Below, piece after piece: positions 1 to 12,200 of a stretch of DNA of 64,000 nucleotides; the first letter of the stretch is position 1; every line of letters begins with the position of its first letter. Under the pieces are notes generated by a model. That model ran no database searches and was not told the DNA's origin. It worked only from the letters and a program-made list of their open reading frames with translations. This DNA comes from Rachycentron canadum. Lineage: Eukaryota; Chordata; Actinopteri; Carangiformes; Rachycentridae. The position numbers and the translations under genes were made by a program. The stretch is from assembly GCA_038496675.1 (NCBI GenBank), contig CM076653.1:18929866-18993865 (forward strand), given 5' to 3'.

Positions 1-2197
1 AACATAGAGAAATGAATTAATTTAATGTATCCAAACTGATAATGGCAGAACAATGTAAACCTCATTTAAAATAATACAATGTGGTGTCAAAATGTGACAA
101 TAAACTAAATTCTACACCAAAAAAAATTGTGCATGATTGTGTGTTATGTAACCTAATTTGAGCACAAGGAAATCTAACAAAGGCTGTAGTCATGATGTGA
201 GAGAGTACCATTAAAATGTTTATGAAACCATGAACCTTTATAAACCTCAAAATGTGGAGAGACTCAATGAGTATTATCATATTTCTACTTCAGTTGGTTG
301 GCTGTGGATACAACCGTCACAAGTGCATTCAAAAATTGTTCAATGCAATGACTTTTTCAGTATGAAATACAGTATACATGTATATAAACATACAGGACTC
401 CATTATCATATAATTATATTCTCTATATCATCGACCTAGACAGCATTAAGGCAGTGTATGTAAGATGAACTCACACCTAAAACAATCTAAACAATAACCC
501 CACAATGTAATGTCCAATTAAGATAAGGAGGAACTTATAATTGCGCATGGTGGTCAGCCATTAAGTAATTTCCTGAGGTCACTTTAGTGGAACGATAACC
601 TGGACCCTTCAGCTGCGACGTGACCTCACTAACCACGATGGCTGCTTGTCACAATTTTCATCACACTTTTGTCAAACTGATATGTGTGCTCATCACATCC
701 CCATCAAATGGTGCTGGCTTCACTCCCCTACAAATAGGTGTTGTCAGCTTACAGTCCCAGTTGATTTTATATCTGCATATGCTTAAAATGGGGACAAGCA
801 TGAGAAATACAATCATCTGTGTGGCTTCGCCTTGGAAATAGCTCAATCAGGGATTCCTCAGAAAGTAGAGCCAGGAAAGAATGTCTGATTATTTAATGAA
901 ACAGGCAGAACAGTTGGGCAGACACCCGGTTAACATATGTTCATTCGAAGTCCGTCAGATCCAGTACAAAAACCAGCCATATTTGTCTGGACAGGGGTCA
1001 GATAGAATATAGCATGTAAGCACATATGTGCCAAAATGCTTGTAAATTTCTTAGAATGTAGACCATGTGTCAAAAGAGTCTCACAAAGTCCACACGCTGG
1101 ACAGGGTAGACATTTGCTTAACATACTGGACATCCAATGTGGATCCAGAGGACAAGAGGAGAGTAAAAAAGTCTAAAGTAGCAATGTGACAGTGAAGGTC
1201 AGATATGTCTGTGCTCATTTCCCATGGAGGTGGAGCACTGACACGCATATTAAAGGCAAATAAAAAATGGCTTCAAGTGACCCTCTGCACACTGACTTTG
1301 TTTCAGCGTGCCAGAGAATCATACGCTGGTTGACCCCTGCCCTCTCACAATATGACTGGTTTCTGTTCAGCACATGACAGGTGCAACAGATTTCCCTAAA
1401 AAACCTCTGAACACCTCAAGACCTCTCAGTTTGTCATCATGACAAACTGCACCATGACGGGCTGAGTGAAGAGATCGAAACATTTCATAAAGGCTACCTT
1501 GAGGACCTTAAGTGTTTTCTCATCATTGAAAAGAAAGAATGAAGGTTTTCTTAAATGATCCTAATTGCACACAGAGTGAATGGAAGGTTTATTTATGGGC
1601 TCTGCCTCCTGCCTGCAGGTGTAGTATTGAAGAATGGAAAACCTTTCACAACCTGGTGTAAATTATTCTGTATGTGCATGCTTGCATGCATGAATGCATG
1701 TGCATGACTTTGTGTGTGTGTGTGAGCGTGTGTGTCCACTTAGTGTATTGAGGGAAATCTTGAAACACTCCAGAGCTACTTACAGCTGGTCTACACTGTG
1801 TTAGAGGGGAAGTTCCCTCTCTGGTGGAAATTCCATTGCAAACGGCTCCAATGGATCTTCTGTAACAACCTCATACTAACACAAACATTTGCTCAAGTGC
1901 CATAAAGACCACCACATGAAGAGGAGAATTTTTGTTTCTGCTATTCATTTAATATTTTTAACCTGCATGAGTGTGTGTGAACACACATGACACACGGTGA
2001 TTTGGTAAAGCATCACATTTCAACCATAGGCTCCTATGAGAAATTCAAGTGAAAAATAAAGTTTGTCATTTTGTTAATGTAACTGCCCTCAAAACAGTAA
2101 TGCATAATCAGTCATTACACTAACAAGGCTTTAATGTATATTTATAACTATAGCAGCGTCTCCTCCACGAGACAGTAAACTCATATTGAAATTGTGA

Positions 2198-2266
2198 GGT
2201 TTGTTGGTCGAGGGGCATGATTGTCACTTTTGGTGAGAGTCCCGGGTTCAAATCAAGTGACAACCC
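2198..2266 (+). pseudogene. tRNA-Pro-like relic (tRNA pseudogene or SINE head)
   Basis: The stretch resembles tRNA-Pro: TTGGTCGAGGGGCATGATT matches the D-arm/A-box region, an anticodon-arm-like segment contains TTTTGG, and GGGTTCAAATC is a near-perfect B box (T arm). The 5' end GGTTTGT nearly pairs with the 3' end ACAACCC. The anticodon arm has lost a base and the T stem no longer pairs well, so this is not a working tRNA. It may be the head of a tRNA-derived SINE. Confidence 0.6.
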
Positions 2267-3091
2267 AGTGACGTCACCCATTGGTTTGTGAACTGCACTT
2301 TTAAAGCCCAGTTTGTTAATTCACTGTCACTTTTTTTTAAACCTGCAGAAACTATATTTGGAGGAGAGGGTGGAGCTGAAAAGGAGTGAGGGGTTGATCT
2401 CCATGCTCCTAATGCATACCCTGCTTTATGGTCTATTATCCTGTATAATGATTTTTAAAAAATGACCATATATTAAAGAGGCCTTGAGACCTCATAGGCT
2501 CACAGGAAAATGATTACTGAGGTAATAAATCAAGTGAGAAGTGGGGTCATTTTCTCATTGACTCAAATGCAATGTCTTCCTGCAACCAGTGGAGTTGCCC
2601 CCTGATGGTCATTAGATAAAATGCAGGTTTAAGGTACATGAGCAATGGCTTCACTTTACAGCCATGGAGTGTCCATTTTTGTTAACAGTCTATTTTGAAT
2701 CTGAACCCAGTCTTTGTATAGTGTATAACATAACATAAATTAAGCCTTTTTCACAGCACAGACATTTTCATTAGTCCCTATAGGAAATAATCAAGGATCG
2801 CCCAATAGGCTATGACAGTGAGCCAGCATGTGTAATACCAAGACACAAAATGGAATTCAGCCATTTGTAATTTTATTATTTACACTTCTGCTTTTACTAC
2901 ACTGACAGGCCAAAATATTCCCTGTCAAAAGGCCTGTTGCAGAGCCCTAGTTTCATTTTACTGTAAGGAAAGCACGCGATAACTGCTTTCACCCATTTCG
3001 TCGTCATCTTCCACAAGACAGGTGATCTGTCATCTTTGCCATATCTATCAGCATTTCCTGCACAGAAACAGCACTAAAACTTAAGTTTGTA

Positions 3092-3171
3092 TTGCTCGTT
3101 GATCTAGGTGTACGATTTCCACTTGTGCTGTGAGAGATCCCAGGTTCAAATCCACAGTGATTCGCGAGCAA
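3092..3171 (+). pseudogene. Second tRNA-Pro-like relic
   Basis: GCTCGTTGATCTAGGTGTA followed by an anticodon-arm-like segment and AGGTTCAAATCC gives the same tRNA-Pro-like order as the copy about 900 bases upstream. The ends TTGCTCG and CGAGCAA form a perfect 7-bp acceptor-like stem. Extra bases after the B box and a damaged anticodon arm argue against function. It could be a retropseudogene or a SINE promoter head. Confidence 0.55.
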
Positions 3172-6100
3172 TGTAGTTTTTAGTTTGAATTCAGTATTTA
3201 GCAAGTGTGAGCAACAGTATTGTCTTGAAACTCTCATTGTATGTGGAAGCAGTGACATTGAATGCCCTGTTAAATGGCCCTGTTGTGCCGCTTCATTTGC
3301 TACATTAAAACTGAAGAGATAAGTTGATATTTGTAGTGAATTTTATCCATCACCCACTCACACTGCAATCTTCTTTCATATCTTCCATAGTGACTTACGG
3401 TATTAGCCTGTAGTGGCTTAGAGACAATCAAAGACAGCTCATTATCTCATTATCTCCTCCTCGTGTTAGCAGACCATCAGGGCTCAGTGACAGGCAGGAC
3501 TGCACACTGAGCCCAGTAAACCTGCCACAGGGAGAAACACCAGACCACCTGTATGAAGTAACAGACAAATAGTTCATTAAATGCGTGTGAGTGTGTGAAA
3601 CAACAGCACTGAGTCTGCTGATCATTGCCAGGACAGTGTGACAGTGAATATTGTAGGCTTAAGTATAATGTTAAATTCATAGCAAATGCATGATACTGTA
3701 CTTTACCAAGTTACTAACATTTTTATAACAAGGCATGAACATTTCTTTAAAAAAAATTCCCACGTTTATTCAGTAAATCAGCTGTCTAAGCTTTTCGACT
3801 GCTGCCAATAGGAAGTTAAGAATTTAGAGGCCATGTCTAATCTTTACATTTGCTGATTGTCCATCTTTTTCAAACAGCACAGGAAAAAGTGTGGGAATAT
3901 GTAGGGCATGGATGTCTCATGAAATGCACAAAGAGACTGTTAATAATTTCTAGAGCCGAACAGAAACAACCCCTCAATGTACAGATTGTACAAAGCTTCA
4001 GGAAATGGGGCCAATGAGTTCAATAAATATTTGTCTCCAAGTTGGTTAGTTTTTTACACAACACTGAGGCTGCGATACAGTAGATTTCTCACAATGGCTA
4101 GTCTCAATCTATTTCTGAAGCCACATACCACTAAATGTTCTGACAAAGGCACATGAAAAGTATATCATAAAAGGGAATGTACTCTTGTACTAAACAAAAT
4201 AAGATTTTCACTTGAGGTGGGATGGTTCATTTTATTATGACTTGTGTGAACTGAATATGAAGGTAAATAACTTTTTTTTTTGTCCATGAATATGTTGAAT
4301 ATGTTTGTATTCAGTGTGAAGCCACAGTGTAACACGTTACCCTATTAAGTCCAAATCCTGTGGGTCTTCTCAGCCCCCATCTGTTTTCTGCTAGCGTGGC
4401 AGCTATAGCAGGGTTCAAGAGGATTGCCCTGGAAATAAAACCCTTTAAATCCATCCCTTCCTCTCCGGAGGAAGAGAAAGAGCACACATCAGCTCCCATC
4501 CATCTCCTCTCAGGATCCTACAGCATCACCAGGCTTTTCCCAGTGAATACCTCCCAATAAATGTGCCGTGGAAGACCTGCATGTGCACTCTTGTTCCTAA
4601 ACAAATTTGGTCATTAGCAGGCCGAGAGCTATGGCACTGGAACTTTTGTTCACAGGGCCAAACGCATTCAACAGAAAGATAACTCGTGTTTTCTCTGTCA
4701 ACATTTCTGCACTGCACTAATAACACTATAGGAGCTCGGAGAAGAAGCATGCCGACGACAAAATGAGGCGTAATCAAGGCAGAAATTGAGCTCTGTGTGC
4801 TAGCTTAGTTTCATATGTTTGGTTTGACCTCTTATCTCCCTGATCTAAATTTATTTTAATCACACACTGATGTATCTTTTTCTTGTAAAAAAAAAAACTT
4901 TTTACCCTCCATGTATAAGTATTCAAGTACCTAAATTGACAAATGATATCAGTTAAATGCAACTAACAAAGTTAGGTTTTTGGTTTACAAGGGAGGTGAC
5001 ACGATGCGATAAGATGTGGCACCAATGTTTCTTTTCAGGAACTTAAATTAGCGTAACCCGGAGGGAAAAAAAAAAAAACATGTAACAGAAAAAATTATGT
5101 AAACTCTGTTAATATTGCTGTCCTGCTGTGTTATTACTGAAAGTTCAGGGTACAAACCGTGTATTTTGGCGCATTTCTGCTGTTGCTAACAGTGTAATGA
5201 ATAAATAATATTTTTTATAAAGGCAATATTCTGATTGCGATTGCTGCTTGTTATTTTGATGCTGTAGAAATCCACATTTCCTGTTATTGTTGGGTTTAAA
5301 ATTGCTGATTCAGATAGAAATGTAAAAAATTACAAAAAAAAAAAAAAAATCAATACTGATTTTAAATATCTCAAAATAATTGCAGTGATTTATTTTTTGC
5401 ATATCCCAGCTCATTACCCCCAAAGTTTGGCATGAAATCTTGGAATGTTTTTTTTATTTCTTCTGCACATGTGTGGGAAAGTAAAGTACTGAGCAGTTTT
5501 GAGATGTTTAATTTGTCTAAAATTTTGTAACTTCTGAACTAAGATAAGTGATTCAACAGAAACACTGTATAAGACATACCGTGTGCTAAAAGTGTTTCTT
5601 CTCTTCCACATGTTGTTTAGGCCGTAGTTGAAATTTATTTTTACCCTGTTTTTTCTGTAATATAGTGATATCTTTAACATACTGTATATCACTGCAATTC
5701 TGCATTTATTTCAACTATATTTCACTTGGTTTCTCAAATTTTCAATCAACACAATAAAAAAAATAGGGAAAATAACTAGAGCATAACCTTGGAATAGTGA
5801 GAAATAAAGACCCCGCATTTTTAAGCTGTGTGTGTGTCATTTTCTGTGGATTCACTCACATCTACTACAAAGCTGTGAAGATAGATAACAACACCACATA
5901 TATTGTTAAAATCTGCCATCAGTGAGAGCAGACAGCAACTCAGCCTCTAATTTATACTCACTCTCATGAGTCATGATCCCCACCTAGCAACGCTGAGCTC
6001 TGGGACCGACCAAAAGAAGCATCTCAAATTCCTCATTCAGAGCAAACATGCAAGCGCAGGGCTCCTTAAATCAAGAGGTGTCAACTTGTGAATGTACAGA

Positions 6101-8200
6101 CACACTTGTTGGTCAAACAGCCTTGAAAACGGAGCCACTGTTGACTCAGGGAGGGCAGCCTTGGGTGGGTGGAGGCAGTGGACATGTAGGGCTCTTCAAA
6201 CGCGGCAATCCCCCTGAGGCAGCCTTTTCATGCCGCACAGTCCAGGTCCCTTAGGAGCCTGAGTGTTTCTGGGAAAGGGTCCAAGCCTCTAAAGAAATCT
6301 GCAACTCTGTCCAGCCTTGGGTCCAAATGTTCACTTTTGGTTACTAGTGCATCAGGGTTCATTGGCCATGTTCAGGCGACAGTATGGGGCTCGGCATCCA
6401 TGTCTGACCACACAGGTGTGACTGTCCTCATTTGTAATTCTTTCCTCCTTCTGAAGCAACAAGGAAAAAAATCTCTGCAGATGAGTCAAGTAAATAGAGT
6501 CCAAACAATAAAACAAAACAAATCCTTGTCACAATAATAGTATGGATAGCTTTACTTGTACAGTGAAGTGTCCACCTGCTGATCTGTCTTAACAACACAG
6601 GAAATCCTGAATTAATCGCCCAATCCAATTTCACAGGCTGTCTTCAAATAACTGTCTAATACTGGAGGCAATACCAAGAAAGAACAACAAGGATATTTTA
6701 GCATCACCAGAGAGGGGAATTATATAGTAGCTGCAGTTGCATAGGGCTTCTTTCTGTTGAAGCATTGAACTTAACTCCCATTCGCCTGTGTGACTCCAGT
6801 TGCAGAGGTACAGCATCAACACTAAGAAGTGAACATGCCAAGCTAATGTGAGGGCCCCACTGAAATGTGTTTCCCTCATGTCACTGCTAGTTTCTGTGAT
6901 GACAGAAATGACCACCTACATGGCAGCTAAATGAACGTAGACAGTAACAATGTGAAAAGAATGACTCTTCACAAAGCAAACCTCACTGCTGTTGAAACAG
7001 GAAAAGGCCATAACACTGTCATCAGCAATGCAGGAGCTCATGGTCAGTGGTAAAAGGCACAGCTACAACATGAGTTTGCATTTTTTTTTTTTTTTTTAAC
7101 TTCCTTGTTTGTGTTGGATTAGTTGTTGATGACCAAGGGTATTTTGAGTCAGGACAGATGGTAGTGTTTTAACCTGTACACAATGAAGAAATTGAGGCCA
7201 AGTCAATCCAGAAAGTAGAAGAGCAAAATTCATCCAAAAAGTGGTTCTACATGTCCGGAGATGTATAATTTACTCTCAGAATTGTTCACCTTTGACAAAG
7301 AGTTACAGAAAGGGGGAAGGAAGGATCCCAATGCAACAGAGTTGGATAAGAAATGTACATATGTCAGATTTTTGGCTGGACTGCAACAGCAGGGGCAGTC
7401 CTAAAATCTGGACTGACTGACTGACTGATCATAACTACTTTAATTTCATTTATCATTATTAAGAGGAATAATTAAACATCCAACACACCAAGCAAAGGGA
7501 AGAAGAGAGAGGGAAGAAGAGAGAGAGCACTTATCCATAACTGCTAAAGAATCAACATAACATTATAAATGGTGGATTGTGGAGACTACATTTGTTAGTT
7601 AAAACGAAATTTGAAAATTATCATTTATCACTATCTACCCGTCTACCTGTCAAAATACTGTAATGGCAATATGATTTTTTTGCATGTCACACAGCCCTGC
7701 TATTGGTCAGTGGCACAATTAGGACTGTTAACAAGTTAACAATGTTTTCATGGGCTGTAAGTGCACAAAAGCTGTCACTCAACACAGGAGCAGTCAAATT
7801 GATAGTCTTCTCTCAGACCACGAGGAAACCATTTGTACACAATGGTTATATATCCACGATCCAGTAGACTGCTGAAACAAAATACTGCCTTTAAATTCTT
7901 GCTGCTCTATCTGTTAAAACAGATGGAGACCTCCACCACTCTAATATAACAGACAAAAGCGGCATTGAGGAGCAGAAGAGAAGAAAAAGACAGGAGGGGC
8001 TGAAAGAGGAGGGATGCTTGAGATGAGCTTCATAGGAAGGTGATGAGGCTTAGACTGTCTCCTTCTCTCTGTCTGGGACAAGCTAATGACTTCTCCGTTG
8101 TCCTCACATGAATGAGGAGCATCTGCCGAAAAAACACAAAGGTGAGCTGGGGAGGAGAGGCTATTTAGAAGGACCTGCTGCTGAATAAACACAGCATCAG

Positions 8201-8202
<2 letters not shown>

Positions 8203-8231
<29 letters not shown>
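8203..8231. repeat. (GT)n microsatellite
   Basis: About 14 uninterrupted GT units. It lies in the presumed me1 intron, and the open frames that cross it are repeat artefacts. Confidence 0.97.
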
Positions 8232-8360
8232 CACAGACAGTTGAATTGACAGTCTGATCATATTACACGTTTAGTTGAGCCAGTCCTGAAGAAAACACTC
8301 ATAAAAGCACTTATATGTCTGCAGGTTAACAACCTATTTAAAACTGTTTTGGGAAACTCT

Positions 8361-8362
<2 letters not shown>

Positions 8363-8409
<47 letters not shown>
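8363..8409. repeat. (GT)n microsatellite, longer copy
   Basis: About 23 uninterrupted GT units, 130 bases from the previous tract. A pure tract of this length is likely to vary in length between individuals. Confidence 0.97.
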
Positions 8410-8414
<5 letters not shown>

Positions 8415-8924
8415 CTCAGGTTTGCAGGTTGGTCACTGGAGGGGAATGAGGGTGCACTCTCCCTGTCTGGCCGATCCACTCCAGTCCATCACAGGAATGT
8501 CTGGTCACACTAGCAATGCGTGCGGTCAACCTGAAACACCTGGCCACACCTGGGACAACCCACGCGCACACACTCAAACAGCGTACACACATATCCAAAG
8601 AGCTCTGCGGTCCACCTAGTGAGTGGGATTGACAAGTGCAGCTGCTCTGTACGGAGCCTGAACAGAGAGAGGTTTGTCCTATTTTGACCGCTCGGTTAAA
8701 TGCAGTAATCTGACTACCAGCATCATTGAGCTCAACCTCACATAACCACTGTCATCAGCCTCTAAACATCCTTTAACAGAGACACACTTACTGGTATTTA
8801 AAGATGATTTCTGCACAGTGCAGAAAGAAACAAATGTGAGTAGCAACGTTTTGAACACAAGTTATTTTCAGCATTTTTCAAAGGTCTTGAATTGGAGGTT
8901 TGTCTGCAATTTGGTTACATTTGA

Positions 8925-9290
8925 AGGAATAGTTCAGGGGAACTATTACTTTGGGAAATACATTACTCTCCTTTCCTGTCAAGAGTTAGATGAGAAGATT
9001 GATACTTTCATTTCTGCAAATGAAATAAGAAGCCAGAGCCAGCACCCAGTTAGTTTAAGATAAAGACTTTAACCAGGGTGGATCGGCTAGCTTGGGTCTG
9101 TCCATAAATCAAAACCATTTATGCTAGCGGCTCTGTGTGGCTGTACTTGGCGGCCGTACTGTGGCACAGCAGTAGTTTGAGCTGAGTATAATAACATACT
9201 CACAGTATGTGCTAAAAATGAGCATGTTGACAATGTTCGCCATCCCAGTTTAGTTTGTCAGCGTTGTAGAATTTATAGATAGAGCTAAAC
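8925..9290 (+). repeat. Dispersed teleost repeat (non-autonomous, family not named)
   Basis: The segment contains a run close to TTTGGGAAATAC, GAGTTAGATGAGAAGATTGATAC, AGCCAG and TTAGTTTAAGATAAAGACTTTAACCAGG, an arrangement I recognise as a high-copy dispersed repeat of percomorph fish. It continues into a second block with GGCTCTGTGTGGCTGTACTTGG, GTGGCACAGCAGTAGTTTGAGCT and short TGCTAA/CATGTTGAC words. A related copy in the opposite orientation lies near 61700-61910. Recognition is from memory of the pattern, with no database search. Confidence 0.55.
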
Positions 9291-12200
9291 ACAACAGCTG
9301 AGGCTCATGGAATTGAATTAGTTTTGCATTACGCATTTGATCATAACTCAACAAACATGTTTTAAACTATGTTAAAATACACTGCTATGATTAATATTTT
9401 GTTTATCATGGTTACCTCATATAGTGGGAAAAAAGGAAAACAGTGGTCTAAGGACATATGTGGTTTCCTCCTCCTCATTGAAAAATATGGATCAGGCCCG
9501 GTGCCCTGCCCAAGTTGACAGGTGAAAGAGCAGAGTGTTTCAATATGGTTAGGGTTAGAGGAAACACCAGACAGACTCAGCCACATGTTTGAGCCTCAGT
9601 CAGACCTTAAATGTCTGTAAAAATGGTGGTAATCCATCTAATGAATCTAACTCTAGTGTAACATCTCTAAATCTCACCAATTAACATGTTTGAATTTGTG
9701 CAATTTAAATCTGTGCAAAATCTGTATGAGATACAAACAAAATCTGAAATGTAAAAGCTAGAAATTGTGGAACTATAGCTTGGCTGCAGACAATGACTTC
9801 CTGGAGTCATTCCCATGCCAGGCAACTAGCTGTCTTTAAGATGAGCTAAGACAGTCAAACACTGCCTCTAGCTTCACTCTCATTTTGCAGAATGGAGTGT
9901 GGTGGAAGTCTCCTCATCCAATTTTCTGAAATTAGTCCTACTTAGCACCATTAAGTGCTCATTGTTTGTTCCTGGTTTTCTCAAGTCAAGAAACGCTTGA
10001 CAGATTCATGAAACTATAAAAATGCATTCTATCATCAAAGATACCCATCAAAGGATTTTTCCTGTTGATCCTACAGTGGATAGTCATTGCCTGATAAATT
10101 TAGAAAGATTTCCAAGGTCCATGGGAACCTTGGCGAAGAGCACAGACAAAGTATTGCTGCAATGCTTCACCAAAACAGGAAACAGTCCGCATAAAGCTTT
10201 TATAAGTCTTCAATGTGCAGAAAACAAACTTTGTCCTCATGTCATGCTGACTTGGTGACTCAGTGGGAATCAAAGTCCCAGTCTGTGTTGGCTTAAGTCA
10301 ACACCAGATCTTTGAGCTGCTTTCTCACTGGCACCTTTTACCAATTGTGACATAATTCTATTAGAGTGCATGCACTGTTATAAAAACCTTATCAGGCCTT
10401 TCCACAGACACAGACCGGCTTGAGTACATTATGCTTCACATGGAAAACTCAGCAAATCAGTCACTTTACAGTAACCAGCAAAGCACAGCACATACCTAAA
10501 GGAGAGGATTTGGAGCCACACAGAAACTCATACAGAAACATTTCCACTTCAGAATTAAAAGCTCAGCATGCTTGTTGCCATTTGTTTGTTTGTTGCTAAA
10601 TTTGTTCATGTGGATCTGAGTTAAAGGAAAATGTAAACCTGGTGGAGAAAAAAAATTGTCTGGGAGCAAAAGTGGATGAGAGTTGAAACCAAACTAGAGT
10701 AAATCTGACTAAGTGTCTAATGACTCCCAGTTGCAAAAGAGGGTTATCAGGTCCGTCGGCATTTGGCTTACCAGCACATCCCCAATGCTCAATCAGATAC
10801 ATTGTTGTTTGGCACTCGCCATGAGCAGAGATTCTTAATTTTAGCCTTTCATCTGACAGACCATCTTGCAATGTCATATTTGGAGCCTGTGGTCACAAAT
10901 GGGGCATCCAATTGCAGCACTGTCTGGGCATGGGCTCTCGTATATATAAACGTCAGCGTTTGTAGGCTGAAATGACGCATAATGTTAGTGATTTTAAAAA
11001 CCTCAATAAACAAAACGTTACTGTTCAATCAAGGGGATCAATGTGTGTTTTCATTGGATTTAGCGCTAAAGGCTTGAATGACAGCCCCATTTCTCACTCA
11101 GGCGCCTACTGTACTTGAATGCAACTCTTTGTGAGTCTATTTCTAATTATTATCCTGTTTAGTGTTTTGGGGCAAACAAGTAAGATATGGCCACTGGACA
11201 GTTGTTTTAAAACTCCAAAACAGACAAGAGCTGCAGTTCTTATTCTCCTTAACCTTTATGACTGACTGCACTTGTTACAGTCACCGTCACCTACAGTACG
11301 GAGGCGGTGAATGGGCATCTGTTGGTCGCCGACATGCCGACAACTCAGTCCAGTGTTTGAGCTGAAACAGCATCCCTGATTGGGTGCTAAGAGTGTTTTT
11401 AAGGAGGTAGTTGTTGTTGTTTTTCAAGGCCACTGCAGTCGGAACCAGCGTCAGAGAGACGTACTGAGGGTCGGGATTCACACAGATGCCTCATTAACGT
11501 GTGATCAAGCGGAGAGACAGAGGGCGTCTGTGGAGCGTGGCCAGCACTCTCTTCCTCGCCACAGAGGACCCTTTCTACACCTCACACCCCACTTCATCTC
11601 TTTATTGCACGGTGAGCGCACACAAAACACACCTATAATATCCGGTTCCACCTCTGGAGAGGGAGGAGGGAGTGGTCACCAAAGAGTAAGGTGAATTTGT
11701 GTGAGCGTGTGCTCATACATCTGCTCTGCATGTATATATGTGTGTGTGTGTTGGAGAGATTAAAAAGAAATCGAAGCCTGCCGGTGTGAGGACACGCTGC
11801 TTTCAGCACTGCGTCCCTCAGCATCAATTAGCAGGTTGTGCTCCTGTTAGAGATGAAGTGGGTCAGCTGAGGGAGTTAAACACACCTCATCCCCCTGGCC
11901 TCGCTGAAATCAGAGGGAAGGCAACAATGTGCCACTGCCTGCGCCACAGAAGCCCGCCTGTGCCTGGCCACTAACATGCTTTAGCAGTCATTTCCTACCT
12001 TCTCCTCCAATTTCCTCGCCCCAGTTCATGTATGGAGCCGACAGTGGATGGTTCACCTGGCTGCATAAGCAGCCTTTTTTCCGCATTTTCTCTAACCTGT
12101 GTGTGTTTGAGAGGGAGCCTGTGTTTTGGGTCATTTTAACCAGCTGATGAGGGTCAGGTTGATCAGATACAACAATCACTCAGGATGTAATTTAGGGTAT

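Noticed and set aside
8365..8619. Open frame starting with a Cys-Val repeat
   Set aside because: The first third is the translated (GT)n microsatellite, and the rest has no domain or conserved-looking composition.
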